The notes under the pieces were generated by a model that made no database searches, was not told where the DNA came from, and saw only the letters and a list, made by a program, of their open reading frames with translations. From Rudaea sp. 3F27F6 (GTDB lineage Bacteria > Pseudomonadota > Gammaproteobacteria > Xanthomonadales > Rhodanobacteraceae), in contig NZ_SCNG01000001.1 of the NCBI RefSeq assembly GCF_005503555.1, positions 496,001 through 560,000 of the forward strand: 64,000 nt of DNA, read 5' to 3'. Position 1 is the stretch's first letter. Every line of letters starts with the position of its first letter. The position numbers and the translations under genes are program-made. This document shows positions 8,461-17,600 of the stretch, piece by piece.

Positions 8461-8483
8461 GACGTTTAGACGTTTGGACGTCT
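8452..8483 (-). promoter_or_regulatory. Four contiguous met boxes (MetJ-type operator)
   Basis: Reading the minus strand, 8483 to 8452 divides into four adjacent octamers: AGACGTCC, AAACGTCT, AAACGTCT and TGACATCC. The known MetJ met-box consensus is AGACGTCT, repeated in tandem without spacing. Matches are 7, 7, 7 and 5 of 8. The array covers the -35, as expected of a repressor operator. No metJ gene lies in the window. Confidence 0.82.
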
Positions 8484-8551
8484 AAATTCGACATTTCGAC
8501 GACTCAGTCCGCGGCCATCCTTCCGGCGGCCGGGAATTGAGCGAAAGAAGG

Positions 8552-9448
8552 CTATTTCCTGCGCTGGCTGGCGACGAAGATGCCGAGCAGCGACAGGCCG
8601 AGGCCGATCCAGTCGGTCGGCGCAGTCGGCCGCGCGAACAGGATCACATCGAGGATGAAGGAAAGCCCCGGCTGCAGCAGCAGAAGCAGGCCGACGAGTG
8701 ACGCCGGCAGCACGGGCATCGCCTGCGAGATCAATACCCAGCCGAGCACTTGGCCGAAAAAGGCCAGCGCGAGCAGCGCCGTCCACGACCGCGCGTCGGG
8801 AATCGCAAAGCTCTGGCCTTCGGCCACGACGGCAACGGCAAGCATGACGGCGCAGATCACGGTCACGCCGCACAAGGCCAGTTGCGGCGTCAGCGCGGGC
8901 CGGCGCAGTTGCGCACGGCGCTGGGTCAACATGTAGACCGCGTAGGCGATCCCGGTCAACACGCCGAGGATGACGCCGGTGCGGTAGTCCGCGCTCAGAT
9001 TGGCCCAGCCCTGCCCGACGATCAGCCACAGGCCGAGGATGGCCAAAGCCAGACCCAGCGCGAAACGCCAGCCGAGCTTCTCGCGATAGAAGACGACGCC
9101 GGCCAGCGCCATCACGAAGACCTGAAAATTGCCGATCAGGGTCGCAAGTCCGGGGCCGATGTAGTGGATGCTCCGGTGCCACATGATCAGATCGACCGCG
9201 AACGCCGCTGCGGGTACGGCCAACCACAGTGCGTCGCGCCAGCCGAAGCCGCGCCAGCCGCCGCGCACGGCGAGCAGCACGGCGAGCATCACGCCGCCGA
9301 ACGCAAGCCGGTAGAACGCCGACACAGTCGGCGCGACGTGGGCGTAGCGCACGAAGATGCTCGTCGTCGAAATTAGCGCAGCGCCCGCAAGCATTTTCAG
9401 GAAGGCGCTGCGATAAGCCGCAGTACCTTCCGCGACGGCAGCGTTCAC
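8552..9448 (-). CDS. EamA-family (DMT superfamily) exporter
   Basis: The protein has 298 residues with about ten hydrophobic helices in two tandem EamA repeats, the fold of drug/metabolite and amino-acid exporters. It begins MNAAVAEG... if the GTG at 9448 is used. That codon overlaps the stop of the upstream glutathione S-transferase gene in a GTGA arrangement, so the pair is translationally coupled. An in-frame extension reaching 9682 exists but is Arg-rich, overlaps the transferase and looks like out-of-frame translation. Typical elements are the N-terminal STTSIFVRYAHVAPTVSAFY stretch, the GPGLATLIGNFQVF helix and the C-terminal WIGLGLSLLGIFVAS. Substrate unknown. Confidence 0.85.
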   Translation of the reverse strand: MNAAVAEGTAAYRSAFLKMLAGAALISTTSIFVRYAHVAPTVSAFYRLAFGGVMLAVLLAVRGGWRGFGWRDALWLAVPAAAFAVDLIMWHRSIHYIGPGLATLIGNFQVFVMALAGVVFYREKLGWRFALGLALAILGLWLIVGQGWANLSADYRTGVILGVLTGIAYAVYMLTQRRAQLRRPALTPQLALCGVTVICAVMLAVAVVAEGQSFAIPDARSWTALLALAFFGQVLGWVLISQAMPVLPASLVGLLLLLQPGLSFILDVILFARPTAPTDWIGLGLSLLGIFVASQRRK

Positions 9449-10107
9449 GGCGTGGTTTTCTCGTGCTCGACCGCGATTTCCTCGGTGGCCGCCTCGGCCA
9501 GCCACTCGCGCAGCGCCGGCAGCGCGAACAAGGTATCGATGTAGGCACGTTCGACCGCGCCGACATCGACCGAGTAGCTCAGGAAACGCAGCGCCACCGG
9601 GGCGTACATCGCATCGGCGATCGAAAACGCGCCGAACAGGAACGGTCCGTGCGCTGCATGCTTCTCGCGCGCTTCGCTCCACAGCTTGCAGATGCGCGCG
9701 ATGTCCTTGGCCGTATCCGCGGCGATCGCCGGCGCCGGTCCCTGCCGGCGCGTGTTCATCGGCATATTCGTGCGCAGCGCGACGAAGCCCGAGTGCATTT
9801 CCGCGCTGATCGCGCGCGCCGAGCCGCGCGCGGCGCGAGCGGCCGGCCAGCCGCGGCCGTCGAGAAAATAGTCGTTCGCATACTCGCAGATCGCCAGCGA
9901 GTCCCAGACGTGCACGTCGCCGTCGATCAGCACCGGCACGCGGCCGGCCGGCGAGTAGTCGCCAATGCGCGCATAGAACTCCGGCGTGTCGAGCGGCAGC
10001 TTGACTTCATCGAAGGCGACGCCGAACTGGCGCAGCACCAGCCACGGCCGCAGCGACCACGACGAATAGTTCTTGTTGCCGATGACGAGGGTCGGTTGTG
10101 CGCTCAT
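9445..10107 (-). CDS. Glutathione S-transferase family protein
   Basis: The 220-residue protein has the two-domain GST layout. The N-terminal thioredoxin-like domain (about 1-80) contains GNKNYSSWSLRPW with the likely catalytic Ser/Tyr region, then SPAGRVPVLIDGD, which holds the cis-proline Val-Pro, and WDSLAICEYAND, the glutathione gamma-Glu binding Asp/Ser pair. An all-alpha domain follows. It may conjugate glutathione to electrophiles or act in isomerisation; the substrate cannot be read. Its stop codon overlaps the GTG of the EamA exporter, suggesting a small detoxify-and-export unit, which is an inference. Confidence 0.88.
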   Translation of the reverse strand: MSAQPTLVIGNKNYSSWSLRPWLVLRQFGVAFDEVKLPLDTPEFYARIGDYSPAGRVPVLIDGDVHVWDSLAICEYANDYFLDGRGWPAARAARGSARAISAEMHSGFVALRTNMPMNTRRQGPAPAIAADTAKDIARICKLWSEAREKHAAHGPFLFGAFSIADAMYAPVALRFLSYSVDVGAVERAYIDTLFALPALREWLAEAATEEIAVEHEKTTP

Positions 10108-10322
10108 GTGAGGGTATCGGGCGAGGGGGCGAAGGATTCCATCACACCGACATGGCGCAATGAAGTGCCGCTTTCAAACAAAATCCGTCATCGAAGCGGC
10201 GCGAGACAAGAGAATTTGCGCGTCGCCCGAGCGCGGCAACTCAAGCGCATGTTCAAGTACTCGAGATTCCGGCCATTGCCTGCGCGCAAATTGTCGAGCG
10301 TCACCGCTGCGCGCACGGATTT

Positions 10323-10589
10323 TCAAACCGGATCGGCCGCCCAATCGTCGTTGTAGCTCGGATCCGCGCGCCGCTCGGCCAGCGCCGCGTCGATGCGTTC
10401 GGCGATCACGCGCGCCTGCGGCCATTCGGACTCGGCGACCATCACGTTGACCAGTCCCGACACCGGCAGCTCGCCCGCGGCCCCGGTCAGATAGTGTCCG
10501 CCGACGAAGGCGCCGATGCCCTCGTCGGCAAGCGCGTTCTTGACGAGGTTCGCGTCGATGATGTTTTCGGCCCGGTAGACGATTTTCAT
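10323..10589 (-). CDS. DUF2007 domain protein
   Basis: This 88-residue protein matches the small DUF2007 family, sometimes labelled putative signal transducing protein. It shows the family pattern IVYRAENIIDANLVKNAL, then GIGAFVGGHYLTGAAGELP and VNVMVAESEWPQARVI. The fold resembles a ferredoxin-like alpha/beta sandwich, and no biochemical role is established. It is divergent from glnS with about 120 bases between the two starts. The final DDWAADPV tail is acidic, as is common in this family. Confidence 0.82.
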   Translation of the reverse strand: MKIVYRAENIIDANLVKNALADEGIGAFVGGHYLTGAAGELPVSGLVNVMVAESEWPQARVIAERIDAALAERRADPSYNDDWAADPV

Positions 10590-10713
10590 GACACCCGCAC
10601 GCTAGCGCATTCGCGCGCCGCAGGCAAAGCCTGTCGAATTCCTGCGCCGGACCGGTATACTCCAGTGCCCTGCCCGAAGAACGGCCGCAGAGCCGCGTTC
10701 ATCCAGCGAATCC

Positions 10714-12441
10714 ATGAGCAGCAATCCCCCGATCGTCAATAATTTCATCCGCCAGATCATCAACGGCGACCAGGAAAGCGGCAAGCACGGCGGCCGCGTC
10801 GTCACGCGTTTCCCGCCCGAGCCGAACGGTTATCTGCATCTCGGCCACGCCAAGTCGATCTGCCTCAACTTCGGCGTCGCCGGCGACTACGCAGGCGTCT
10901 GCCATCTGCGCCTCGACGACACCAATCCGACGCGCGAAGACCCCGAATTCGTCGAGGCGATCAAGAACGACGTGCACTGGCTCGGTTTCGAGTGGGATGC
11001 GCTGCGCCACGCTTCGGATTATTTCGAGGTCATCTATCTCTGCGCGCTCAAGCTGATCCGCGACGGCAAAGCCTTCGTCTGCGATCTCTCGGCCGACCAG
11101 GTGCGCGAGTACCGCGGCACCCTGACCGAGCCGGGCCGCAACTCACCGTACCGCGAACGCAGCGTTGAAGAGAACCTCGACTTGTTCCAGCGCATGCGCG
11201 CGGGCGAGTTCCCCGACGGCGCCAAGACCCTGCGCGCGAAGATCGACATGGCCTCGGGCAACATCAACCTGCGCGACCCGGCGCTGTACCGCATCCGCAA
11301 GACCACGCATCAGAACACCGGCGACGCGTGGCCGATCTATCCCATGTACGACTACGCCCACTGCATCTCGGACGCGGTCGAAGGCATCACACATTCGCTG
11401 TGCACGCTCGAATTCGAGGACCATCGCCCGCTCTACGACTGGTGCCTCGCGCAGATCGATCTGCCGAATCATCCCGAACTCGTAAAGCCGCTCGTCGATG
11501 CGGGCCTGCATATGCCGGTCAGCACGCCGCAGCAGATCGAATTCGCGCGCGGCAATATCGACTACCTCGTCACGAGCAAGCGCAAGCTGGCCGCGATGGT
11601 CGAAGACGGCATTGTCGACGGCTGGGACGATCCGCGCCTGCCGACCCTGGCCGGCGCACGCCGCCGCGGCTATCCGGCAGCGGCGATCCGCGCGTTCTGG
11701 GAGCGCGCGGGTGTGTCGAAGCAGAATTCGACGATCGAATATTCCGTGCTCGAAGCCTGCGTGCGCGAAGAACTCGACGCTTCCGCGCCGCGCCGCCTCG
11801 CCGTGATCGATCCGCTCAAGCTCGTCATCACCAATCTGGCCGACGACCACACCGAGACGCTGACCTTCCCGAACCATCCGAAGAACGAGACGTTCGGCAC
11901 GCGTGCCGTACCGTTCTCACGCGAGCTGTGGATCGAGCGCGAAGACTTCCTTGAAGAGCCGGTCAAAGGTTTCCACCGCCTTGTGCCGGGCGGCGAAGTG
12001 CGCCTGCGCGGCGTCGGCATCGTCAAGTGCGAGGAAGTGAAAAAGGATGCGAGTGGAAAAGTAGCCGAAGTGCACTGCACGCTCGACGCCACCTCGCGCA
12101 CGGGCCAGAGCGGCGCCGAGCGCAAGGTCAAGGGCACGATCCATTGGGTCAGTGCGCGCCACGCCGTCGAAGCCGAAGTGCGCCTGTACGAGCGCCTGTT
12201 CACCGCGGCCGATCCGGACGACGACAGCGACGGCAAAACCTATCGCGACCATCTCAATCCGAATTCGCGCCGCTCCGTCGTCGGCTGGCTCGAAGCCTCG
12301 CTGGCCGATGCGAAGCCCGCGGACGCATTCCAGTTCGAGCGCCTCGGCTACTTCGTCGCCGACAGCCGCGACCACACGCCGCAAAAGCCGGTGCTCAACC
12401 GCATCGTGACCTTGCGCGACTCGTTCGCCAAGGCAAAGTGA
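10714..12441 (+). CDS. glnS: Glutaminyl-tRNA synthetase
   Basis: This 575-residue class I aminoacyl-tRNA synthetase charges tRNA-Gln directly in the cytoplasm. The HIGH-type motif is in PPEPNGYLHLGHAKSI (about 32-47), followed by RLDDTNPTRED, the GlnRS/GluRS substrate block. The KMSKS-type loop is VTSKRKL near residue 290. The C-terminal half carries the two beta-barrel anticodon-binding domains (IHWVSARHAVEAEVRLYERL, ending RDSFAKAK). Length is close to E. coli GlnRS (554). Direct GlnRS presence is typical of gamma- and betaproteobacteria. A hairpin directly follows the stop codon. Confidence 0.97.
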   Translation: MSSNPPIVNNFIRQIINGDQESGKHGGRVVTRFPPEPNGYLHLGHAKSICLNFGVAGDYAGVCHLRLDDTNPTREDPEFVEAIKNDVHWLGFEWDALRHASDYFEVIYLCALKLIRDGKAFVCDLSADQVREYRGTLTEPGRNSPYRERSVEENLDLFQRMRAGEFPDGAKTLRAKIDMASGNINLRDPALYRIRKTTHQNTGDAWPIYPMYDYAHCISDAVEGITHSLCTLEFEDHRPLYDWCLAQIDLPNHPELVKPLVDAGLHMPVSTPQQIEFARGNIDYLVTSKRKLAAMVEDGIVDGWDDPRLPTLAGARRRGYPAAAIRAFWERAGVSKQNSTIEYSVLEACVREELDASAPRRLAVIDPLKLVITNLADDHTETLTFPNHPKNETFGTRAVPFSRELWIEREDFLEEPVKGFHRLVPGGEVRLRGVGIVKCEEVKKDASGKVAEVHCTLDATSRTGQSGAERKVKGTIHWVSARHAVEAEVRLYERLFTAADPDDDSDGKTYRDHLNPNSRRSVVGWLEASLADAKPADAFQFERLGYFVADSRDHTPQKPVLNRIVTLRDSFAKAK

Positions 12442-12468
12442 TCGACGCCGGCAAAGCCGGCGCCGATC
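12440..12468 (+). terminator. Hairpin after glnS
   Basis: The sequence from the stop codon onward forms a 13-base-arm hairpin with one mismatch and an AAA loop around a GCCGGC core. No T-run follows, so it may protect the 3' end or help a factor-dependent stop. Confidence 0.45.
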
Positions 12469-12541
12469 AAAGCAATCCAAGTCGTCTGCTGTTGCCGGCA
12501 GACGCAGTCGCTAACAAGAGGGAATTCCCCGATGCTCCGGC

Positions 12542-13495
12542 TCAACCGGCCGATCTCATCGCGGCTTGTTCAACTGCGGCATCGGTCGCCCGCGACTCCG
12601 TGACGCTCGAACTCCCCTCGATGCCGTCGATCCACTCGCGCAGTTCTTCGCCGATTCGCGCCGCGTGGTCTTCCTGCAGATAGTGAAAGCCGGGGCCCAA
12701 TTGCACCGTACGGATATTGCGCTGGGTCGCCGCGAACTGCTGTGCAAAAGCGGGCGACACCACGGCGCCGGGATCGCCGACGAATAACAGCTTCGGGAAG
12801 GTCGAAGTCTTCAGGGCCGCGTGCGCGTCGGTCAGCCAATGGTGCACGTCCGCCGGCTGCCCCTCGATCGGCAATTCGTTCGCCAGACGCCAGATCGGCT
12901 TGCGCGATTCTTCGGTAGGGAACGGCGCGCGGTAGGCGGCGATTTCCTCGTCGGACAAGGTCCGCTGGATCGAACCCGGCAGCACGCGATCGAGGAACAG
13001 GTTGTCGCGCTGGATCAGTTGTTCGCCGATGCCCGGCGTGCGGAATTTCTGGAAAGTCGCGCGCGCCTGCGGGTTCTGGTGAAAGTCGTCCCAGCGCTCG
13101 AACGGCCGGATGAATTCCATAAAGGCCAAGCCCTTCACGCGCTGCGGAAACCGCGCCGCGAAATGGAATGCGAGCGCCGTGCCCCAATCCTGCGCGATGA
13201 GGTAAAAGCGATCCAATCCGAGCGCGTCGATGAAACCGTCGAGGTAGCGCACATGATCGGCGAAGCGGTAATCGATATCCGGCTTGCCCGACTGCCCGTA
13301 GCCGATCAGATCGGGCGCAATGGCCCGGTGCGTGCCGGCGACCGCGGGCATGATGTTGCGCCAGATATAAGACGACGTCGGATTTCCATGCAGGAAGAGC
13401 ACGGCCGGAGCGTTTTCCGGCCCGTCCTGGCAATAGCTCATGGTCGAACCGAGAACGGGCACGCGCGGCAGAGCAGACATTGCGTATTGAGACAT
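12542..13495 (-). CDS. Haloalkane dehalogenase (HLD-II type alpha/beta hydrolase)
   Basis: The 317-residue protein resembles DhaA/LinB-type haloalkane dehalogenases, which hydrolyse carbon-halogen bonds to an alcohol and halide. Key residues are all present: FLHGNPTSSYIWRN with the halide-binding Asn38, AQDWGTALAF with nucleophile Asp103 and halide-stabilising Trp104, FMEFIRPFERWDDF with catalytic Glu127 (the HLD-II position), and GPGFHYLQEDH with His271. A second ATG at residue 6 (MSALPRV) is an alternative start. The gene is divergent from a LysR regulator with a palindrome between them, so it may be substrate-induced. True substrates may be non-halogenated; the family includes luciferase-like members. 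Confidence 0.87.
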   Translation of the reverse strand: MSQYAMSALPRVPVLGSTMSYCQDGPENAPAVLFLHGNPTSSYIWRNIMPAVAGTHRAIAPDLIGYGQSGKPDIDYRFADHVRYLDGFIDALGLDRFYLIAQDWGTALAFHFAARFPQRVKGLAFMEFIRPFERWDDFHQNPQARATFQKFRTPGIGEQLIQRDNLFLDRVLPGSIQRTLSDEEIAAYRAPFPTEESRKPIWRLANELPIEGQPADVHHWLTDAHAALKTSTFPKLLFVGDPGAVVSPAFAQQFAATQRNIRTVQLGPGFHYLQEDHAARIGEELREWIDGIEGSSSVTESRATDAAVEQAAMRSAG

Positions 13496-13542
13496 GGCAC
13501 GAGACTCCCTCTGGTGGATTCGGACTGACGAGTGCGAACCAT

Positions 13543-13562
13543 CCTAATTACGAGTCATTAGG
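13543..13562. promoter_or_regulatory. LysR-type palindromic operator between dehalogenase and lysR genes
   Basis: CCTAATTACGAGTCATTAGG is a 20-base palindrome with a single mismatched pair, containing the T-N11-A style core typical of LysR-type binding sites. It lies midway in the 117-base divergent region. GATAAT (13564-13569) next to it could be the -10 of the lysR gene, allowing autorepression. Confidence 0.65.
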
Positions 13563-13612
13563 TTGATAATACCGCCATGAAGTGAAAGACAATTTCCCAA
13601 GAGTGAACAATC

Positions 13613-14548
13613 ATGGACCGCATGACCGCTTTGCTCGTATTCCGCACGGTCGTTTCCCTCGGCAGCTTCACCGCGGCCGCAAAGCAACTTCGGCTGTCCC
13701 CTGCTGCGGTCAGCAAGAACATCGGCGAACTCGAAGCGCATCTGCGCGCAAGGCTGCTCAACCGGACGACGCGGCGACTGAGCCTGACCGAAGCCGGTAC
13801 GCACTATTACGAACGCATCTCGCGCGTCCTCGACGATCTCGATGAGGCCGACGGTTCCGTCGGCGAATTGCAACAACGGCCGACCGGGCACCTGCGTGTC
13901 AGCGCACCGATCACGCTGACCCTGCTGACCATTTCCCAGTCGGTGCCGCGCTTCCTCGAACGCCACCCCGGCATCTCGCTCGATCTTCGACTGGACGACC
14001 GCCGCGTCGACCTGATCCGCGACGGTTACGACTGCGCCCTGCGCGGCAGCGACAAGTTGGAAGATTCACGGCTCGTCGCGCGCAAGCTGATGGTACTCAA
14101 ACATGTGCTGTGCGCTTCGCCGGCGTATTTCCGGCGCTTCGGTACGCCCGAGAATCCGGCCGATCTTCTCCAACACACTTGTGTGCAGTTCACCCTGTCG
14201 GACCATTCCGCGGTCTGGGCGTTTCGCAAACACGGCGAAACCGTGTCGATACCGGTCGACGCCCGCTACAAGGTCTCTTCGAGCCTCGCCGTGCGCGACG
14301 CACTGCTCGCCGGATTCGGCTTGAGTCTGATTCCCGAACTCTATGTCCGTCGACAGTTGGCCGAAGGCGCACTCGTACCGGTACTCGCCGATTGGCAAGG
14401 CGACGAAACCGCCATCTATGCGGTCTATCCCTCGCGACACTTTTTGCCGGCAAAGATAAAAGTGTTCCTCAACTTCCTCGTGGCGGAACTCGGCGAGGGT
14501 GAACCGGAAGCGTCGCCGGCAACGGCGTTCGCCGCGTTGCCCGCCTGA
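13613..14548 (+). CDS. LysR-family transcriptional regulator
   Basis: The 311-residue regulator starts MDRMTALLVFRTVVSLGSF and has the LysR winged helix-turn-helix in residues about 5-65, including TAAAKQLRLSPAAVSKNIG and LLNRTTRRLSLTEAG. The substrate-binding domain (about 90-295) contains RLDDRRVDLIRDGYDCALR, the pattern common in the large LysR group that often regulates adjacent oxidoreductases or hydrolases. It is divergent from the haloalkane dehalogenase gene. The short C-terminal tail (EGEPEASPATAFAALPA) is low-complexity. The ligand is unknown; the neighbour's substrate is the natural guess. Confidence 0.93.
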   Translation: MDRMTALLVFRTVVSLGSFTAAAKQLRLSPAAVSKNIGELEAHLRARLLNRTTRRLSLTEAGTHYYERISRVLDDLDEADGSVGELQQRPTGHLRVSAPITLTLLTISQSVPRFLERHPGISLDLRLDDRRVDLIRDGYDCALRGSDKLEDSRLVARKLMVLKHVLCASPAYFRRFGTPENPADLLQHTCVQFTLSDHSAVWAFRKHGETVSIPVDARYKVSSSLAVRDALLAGFGLSLIPELYVRRQLAEGALVPVLADWQGDETAIYAVYPSRHFLPAKIKVFLNFLVAELGEGEPEASPATAFAALPA

Positions 14549-14603
14549 AGGCGGCTGCGCTCCGCGGTCGAACCGTCGCGCTGTCTCGGCGCCGACAATA
14601 ATC

Positions 14604-14636
14604 CGAGAAAAACACTCGCAGCGCCGAAGCGCTGCG
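14604..14636 (-). terminator. Intrinsic terminator of the Ig-like protein gene
   Basis: A perfect 8-base stem (14617-14624 with 14629-14636) closes a CGAA loop (TTCG on the minus strand, a very stable tetraloop). On the minus strand it is followed by AGTGTTTTTCTC. It lies between converging lysR and the Ig-protein gene and may serve both. Confidence 0.8.
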
Positions 14637-14653
14637 GGCGCTTTCCCCTGAAT

Positions 14654-17600
14654 CTACCGGATCGTCGCTGTCGCTCGCCGCCAAGCCGCCGCAAGCAGGA
14701 CGAGCGCAAGCAAGACCAGCATCCAGACCGACACAGCCGGCGCCGGTACCACCGCCGCGGGCGCTGCGCCGACGGTCTGTGTCAACGTCGCGCTGGCCGC
14801 TGCCGTTCGCGCATCGCCCGAGTAGGCGGCGACGATCGTATGGCTGCCCACTACCAGTGCGGAGGTCGTGTAGCTCGTCGTGCCCATTGCGTCGAGCGTC
14901 AACGTGGCGAGAGTGCTGCCGTTGTCGCTTAGTACGACTGTGCCGGTTGGTGCGACATTCGCCGCGGCGAGAGTCGCGGCTGTCGCTCCAGAAGTGGATT
15001 GCGCCGCGACCGTTACGGTGAACGTGACGGCACCGCCCAGCGTGGCGGGATTGGCCGAACTCGTCAGCGTGACCGTGCTGCGCAGCGTGCCGACGCCGAG
15101 CGGTGCCGTCGCATTGCTGGTATCGAAGTTCACATCGCCGGCATACGTTGCACTCAGATGCAGGTTGCCGGATGCGACCGGCGTCAGCGAGCAGCCCGTC
15201 GCCGGCAACGCGATCGTGCACGTCGCGCCGGCACCGTCATCGATAGTGACCTCACCGCTTGGAGTACCGGCGCCCGGAGCGACGACGCCGAGGCTGATCG
15301 TCACGTTCGCCGATTGTCCCAACGTGATTGCCGCCGGCGCGGAGAGCGCCAGCGTTGTCGCGGCTTTGTTCACCGTCTGCGTCGTCGCCAGCGACTGCGA
15401 GGCGAGATTGTTGGCGTCGCCGCCATAGCTTGCCGTGATCGCGTGCGCGCCCGCGGCCAGCCCGTTCGCAGCACAGGTCGCCGCCGCGTTGCCGCTGCCG
15501 GCAACCAGCGCGACCTGGCTGCACAACACCGTCGCACCGTCGCGGAATGTGACGCTGCCGGTCGGCATTGCCCCGCCGGCCGCCGGTGTAACCGTCGCAG
15601 ACAACGTGACGCTTTGTCCGAATACGCTCGGATTGACGGAACTCGTCAGCGTCGTTCCCGCGGTGGCGGCATTGACCGTCAAGCTGGCGGTTGCCGTGCT
15701 TGCGGCGAAATTCGTAGTAGCCGTATAGACGGCCGAAATCGAATGCACGCCGGTCGGCGCTTTCGGCGTCAGCGCGCAACTGCCGCTGCCGTTCGACAAC
15801 GTCGCCGTACAAGTCACGCTACCGTCGCTGATCGCGACCGTGCCGCCCGGCGTACCGGCACCGGGCGCTTGCGCGGCCACCGTCACTTGCACGGCGACGC
15901 CGGCGCCGAGCGTGATCGGCGCGAGCGGCGAGATCGTCGTCGTCGTCGCGGCGGCATGCACGGTCTGGCCGCCGGCCAGGGTTGCCGTCGCCGGCTGGTT
16001 GTTGTCGTCGCCGGAATAACTCGCGCTGATCGCATGATTGCCGACGGCGAGAGCCGACACCGCGCAGGTCGTGATGCCACCGCCCACGGTCACGGCGACC
16101 TGGTTACACAGCACAGTCGTGCCGTCACGGAACGTAATGCTGCCGGTGGGCATCGCGCCGCCGACTACGGATTTCACCGCCGCAGACAGCGTGACGTTTT
16201 GTCCGAACGCGCTCGGGTTGGCGGAGCTGGTCAGAGTCATCGCTGCCGTTGCCGCATTGACGGTCAAGCTGGTCGTTCCGCTGCTCATGGCGAAATTCGC
16301 AGTAGCCGTATAGACGGCCGAAATCGAATGTACGCCGGCCGGCGCTTTCGGCGTCAGCGTGCAACTGCCGCTGCCGTTCGACAACGTGGCCGTGCAAGTC
16401 ACGCCGCCGTCGCTGACCACGACCGTACCGCTCGGCGTGCCAGCACCGGGCGCCTGCGCGGCCACCGTCACCTGCACGGCAACGCCGGTGCCGAGCGTGA
16501 TCGGCGCGAGCGGCGTGATCGTCGTCGTCGTCGCGGCGGCCTGCACGGTCTGGCCGCCGGCCAGGGTCGCCGTTGCCGGCTGGTTGTTGGCGTCGCCGGA
16601 ATAACTCGCGCTGATCGGATGATTGCCGACGGCGAGAGCCGGCGCAGCGCAGGTCACGCTCGCGCTTGCCGCGCCCGGGAGCAGCGCCGTCGGCGGACAC
16701 AGCGGCGCAGCGCCGTCGAGGAAGGTCACCGTGCCGCCTGGAGGCACTCCGCCGTTTGCCGGCGTGACCGTAGCGGTGAACACCACGTTCTCGCCGAACG
16801 CCGACGGATTCACCGAGGAAGCCAACGACATTCCACTCGGTGCAGCCGCCACCGTCAGGCTGCCGCTGGCGCTGCTGCCGGTGAAATTCGCACTCGCTAC
16901 GGAATCGGGCGTGTACGTCGCGGTCAGGGCCTTGGCTCCCGCACTGCTTGGCGTTAGCGAGCACGCCATCGCTGGCAGCACGATCGTGCAAGTGTCGCCT
17001 GGACCGCTGCCGCCATCGCTGACCGCGATCGTTCCGCTCAGCGTACCCGCGCCGGGCGCGACGACGGCGACCGCAGCACTGACAATGACCGAGTTGCCGA
17101 GCGTGATCGGTGCGGGCGCGGTCAACGTCACTGCCGTCGCCGCCTGATCCACGGTTTGCGTCAACGGCGCGTTCGCGCTGCTCGCTCCGACGGTATTGGC
17201 ATCGCCCGAATACGTTGCGACGAGCGAATGCGTGCCGACGGAAAGCGCGCTCGTCTGGCAGTTGGCGATACCAGTACTCAGCGCGACCGCGGCGCAGCCC
17301 GCGATCGGCGTGCCGTCCGCTTCGCTGAAGTCGACGCTGCCGGTCGGCGGCGGGCCCAGCGCGGACACCTTCGCTGTCAAGGTGATGGCCTGGCCGAAGA
17401 CAGCCGGTTCGTCGCTCGACGCGAGGGAGATCGTGCTGGCAGCCTGGCTCACGATCAGGCTGCCGCTCGCGCTGCTACCGCTGAAGTTCGCAGCAGCAGC
17501 CGCATCGGGCGCAAAAGACGCGTTCAGCGTCAGCGTGCCGACGCTGCTCGGCGTCAGGCTGCATTGCGTCGCCGGCAGGACGATCGTACAAGTGTCGTGC

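Noticed and set aside
9449-9682. N-terminal extension of the EamA exporter
   Set aside because: It overlaps the glutathione S-transferase gene in another frame and is Arg/Cys-rich; the GTG coupled to the transferase stop is a better start.
14999-16957. 652-residue open frame on the plus strand opposite the Ig-like gene
   Set aside because: Arg/Gly/Ala-rich translation without motifs; it is the antisense of a repetitive high-GC gene with a signal peptide and clear domains on the other strand.
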